DNA of 7,157 nucleotides, taken from positions 1 to 7,157 of the forward strand of contig JACCSN010000040.1 in NCBI GenBank assembly GCA_013812985.1, read 5' to 3'. This stretch comes from Hyphomicrobiales bacterium. Its GTDB lineage: Bacteria; Pseudomonadota; Alphaproteobacteria; Rhizobiales; Afifellaceae. Under the pieces are notes generated by a model. The model ran no database searches. It worked only from the letters and a program-made list of their open reading frames with translations, and was not told the origin of the DNA. Each line of letters starts with the position of its first letter. Within the stretch, counting starts at the first letter, position 1. A program made the translations under genes and the position numbers. Positions 5,851 to 7,157 of the stretch are shown piece by piece.

Positions 5851-6963
5851 ATGGTGCAGCGAGCTTCCGACCTGGGGTCGCCCCTTTCTCGACGCGCATT
5901 CAATGCGAGGCTGGCCGCTTTAGGGCTTGCGGCCGTGGCGCTCCCCGTCGGAGCGCGCCGTGCAAGCGCCGCTGAGGATCTCACCTACTTCACCTGGTCG
6001 GGATACGACATACCGGAACTCCACCAGTCCTATGTGGAAAAGCACGGCGCCATGCCGGCGACGGCCATCTTCGCGGACGAGGAAGAGGCTTTCCAGAAAC
6101 TGCAGGGAGGCTTCACGGCGGATGTCGCGCATCCGTGCAGCTACGCACTGCCGCGCTGGCGCGAAGCTGGCCTTCTAGCGCCGATCGATGTGACCCGTCT
6201 TCCGGAATGGCCGAATGTGTTTGACCGCCTCAAGAGCGTCGATGGCGCTGTGGCGGACGGACAGAACTGGTTCGTGCCCATCGAATGGGGACGCAACCTG
6301 ATCCTCTATCGGACCGATCTCGTCACGCTTTCCCCCGAACAGCAATCCTGGTCGGTGTTGTTCGACGAGAGTCTCAAGGGCAAGATCGCCATGTTCGACG
6401 GCGTCGAGCAAGCGGTGTTCGCAGCCGCCTTGGTTCTCGGTTTTAACAACCCGTTCGATCTCAACGATGAGCAGCTCACCGCGGTGAAGGAGCTGCTTCT
6501 CAAGCAGAAGGCGCTTCTCCGGTTCTACTGGACCGACCAGACCAACGTCGAACAAGCCCTTGCGTCCGGCGAAGTGGCTGTAGCGCTCGCCTGGGGCGCC
6601 TCCTATGTCACGCTGAAGAGCCAGGGAGTGCCGATCGCGGCGCTCGCCCCCAAGGAAGGCGAGCAGACCTACGTCTGCGGCCTGGTCCGCTTGAAGGACT
6701 CCCAGGCGCCGGACGATGTGGTCTACGACTTCATCAACTCCGAGCTGGCGCCGGAGACAGGAAAGTACTTCATCGAGCAGTTCAACTACGCGCACGCCAA
6801 CCGGCGAGCGTTCGACCTGGTCGACAAGGCCAAGCTGGCCGAACTGGACCTCAGCCACCCGGATGACATTTTCAACAACAGCGTCTTTCTCAGCAGCATT
6901 GCTACAGAGGAGCTGCGACAGAAGTACAACAAAGTGTTCGAGGACGTGAAGCTCGGGTCCTAA
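5851..6963 (+). CDS. ABC transporter substrate-binding protein, PotD-like, with Tat-like signal
   Basis: The 370-residue product is the periplasmic ligand receptor for the permeases and ATPase upstream. Its N-terminus has S13-R-R-A-F-N18, a twin-arginine-like motif, then a hydrophobic core (about 21-35) and an A-S-A-A site near residue 40, so it may be exported folded by Tat. The mature part follows the PotD plan: YFTWSGY at 46-52, PCSY at 95-98, PIEWG at 143-147, ALAWGAS at 245-251, KEG at 268-270 and FNYAHAN near the end. Compared with my memory of E. coli PotD, aromatic cage positions are kept (W49, Y52, Y98, W248, Y274), but the amine-binding Asp257 position is C276 and Glu36 is G51. A polyamine ligand is therefore doubtful. 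Start ATG 5851 has GAGG seven bases upstream. It is unusual that this gene comes last, after the hydrolase. The stop overlaps the stop of the opposing gene. Confidence 0.9.
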   Translation: MVQRASDLGSPLSRRAFNARLAALGLAAVALPVGARRASAAEDLTYFTWSGYDIPELHQSYVEKHGAMPATAIFADEEEAFQKLQGGFTADVAHPCSYALPRWREAGLLAPIDVTRLPEWPNVFDRLKSVDGAVADGQNWFVPIEWGRNLILYRTDLVTLSPEQQSWSVLFDESLKGKIAMFDGVEQAVFAAALVLGFNNPFDLNDEQLTAVKELLLKQKALLRFYWTDQTNVEQALASGEVAVALAWGASYVTLKSQGVPIAALAPKEGEQTYVCGLVRLKDSQAPDDVVYDFINSELAPETGKYFIEQFNYAHANRRAFDLVDKAKLAELDLSHPDDIFNNSVFLSSIATEELRQKYNKVFEDVKLGS

Positions 6964-7157
6964 CGCGCTGTCGGCTCCCAGCCAAGGTCGCCGGTGAAGA
7001 AGACCCTGAGCGCTACGACCTCAATGCCGGCGATAATCAGACGGCGCGAGCGCATGAATGGAAAGCCTTCGTTGGACAAGTCCTTGTTCGTCAGCCGCTG
7101 AAGCTGCTCACGGGACCGCGGGCCGGCGACGTTGAACCCGCACCTCCCGCCCATCAC
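6960..7157 (-). pseudogene. Truncated GcvT-domain gene (dimethylglycine/sarcosine dehydrogenase type), partial
   Basis: The minus frame is open from the right window edge to TAG at 6962-6960. It reads GFNVAGPRSREQLQRLT (residues 7-23 of the visible part), then DLSNEGFPFM, then ALRVFFTGDLGWE. This order is characteristic of the folate-binding aminomethyltransferase domain found in glycine cleavage T protein and at the C-terminus of dimethylglycine and sarcosine dehydrogenases (pattern GPRSRELL, DLSNEAFPFM, SYTGELGWE). In intact family members about 100 more residues follow GELGWE. Here only PTAR remains before the stop, so the gene has lost its C-terminal end at about 6963-6974. The start lies outside the window. 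Whether the residual protein is made is unknown. Which GcvT-fold enzyme it was cannot be settled from 65 residues. Confidence 0.7.

Overview
The window looks like an accessory stretch of a high-GC proteobacterial genome, most likely an alphaproteobacterium of the Hyphomicrobiales (Rhizobiales) type. This rests on GC-rich codon use, long open antisense frames, the style of the PotABCD-like transporter, and the flanking gene families. No rRNA or other taxonomic marker is present, so the assignment is an inference.

Layout. Bases 1 to about 172 hold a degraded piece of a tyrosine recombinase (integrase). Bases 173 to about 785 contain no gene I can support. From about 786 to 6963 there is a plus-strand, tightly packed cassette: two ABC permeases of the spermidine/putrescine (PotB/PotC) type (814-1779, 1783-2598), their ATPase (2595-3701), a CocE/NonD (S15-type) serine hydrolase (3727-5733), and a PotD-like periplasmic binding protein with a twin-arginine-like signal (5851-6963). 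Facing it on the minus strand, and running off the right edge, is the cut-off end of a GcvT-domain gene of the dimethylglycine/sarcosine dehydrogenase type (6960-7157).

How the genes work together. The binding protein, two permeases and ATPase make a complete importer. The hydrolase has no signal peptide, so it should act in the cytoplasm on what the importer brings in, most simply by cleaving an ester or amide bond of the imported compound. The binding protein keeps aromatic ligand-cage positions of PotD but appears to lack the acidic residues that hold polyamine amines, so the substrate is probably not spermidine or putrescine.

Translation through the cassette looks coupled. Stop/start overlaps or near-contacts link consecutive frames, and two tiny frames (6 and 10 codons) bridge into permease 1 and into the hydrolase. 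The second tiny frame coincides with a strong GC hairpin that would hide the hydrolase start. Two more inverted repeats lie at the hydrolase stop and just before the binding-protein gene, so the hydrolase is bracketed by RNA-structure or operator candidates. Truncated genes on both sides suggest the cassette sits at a recombination scar.
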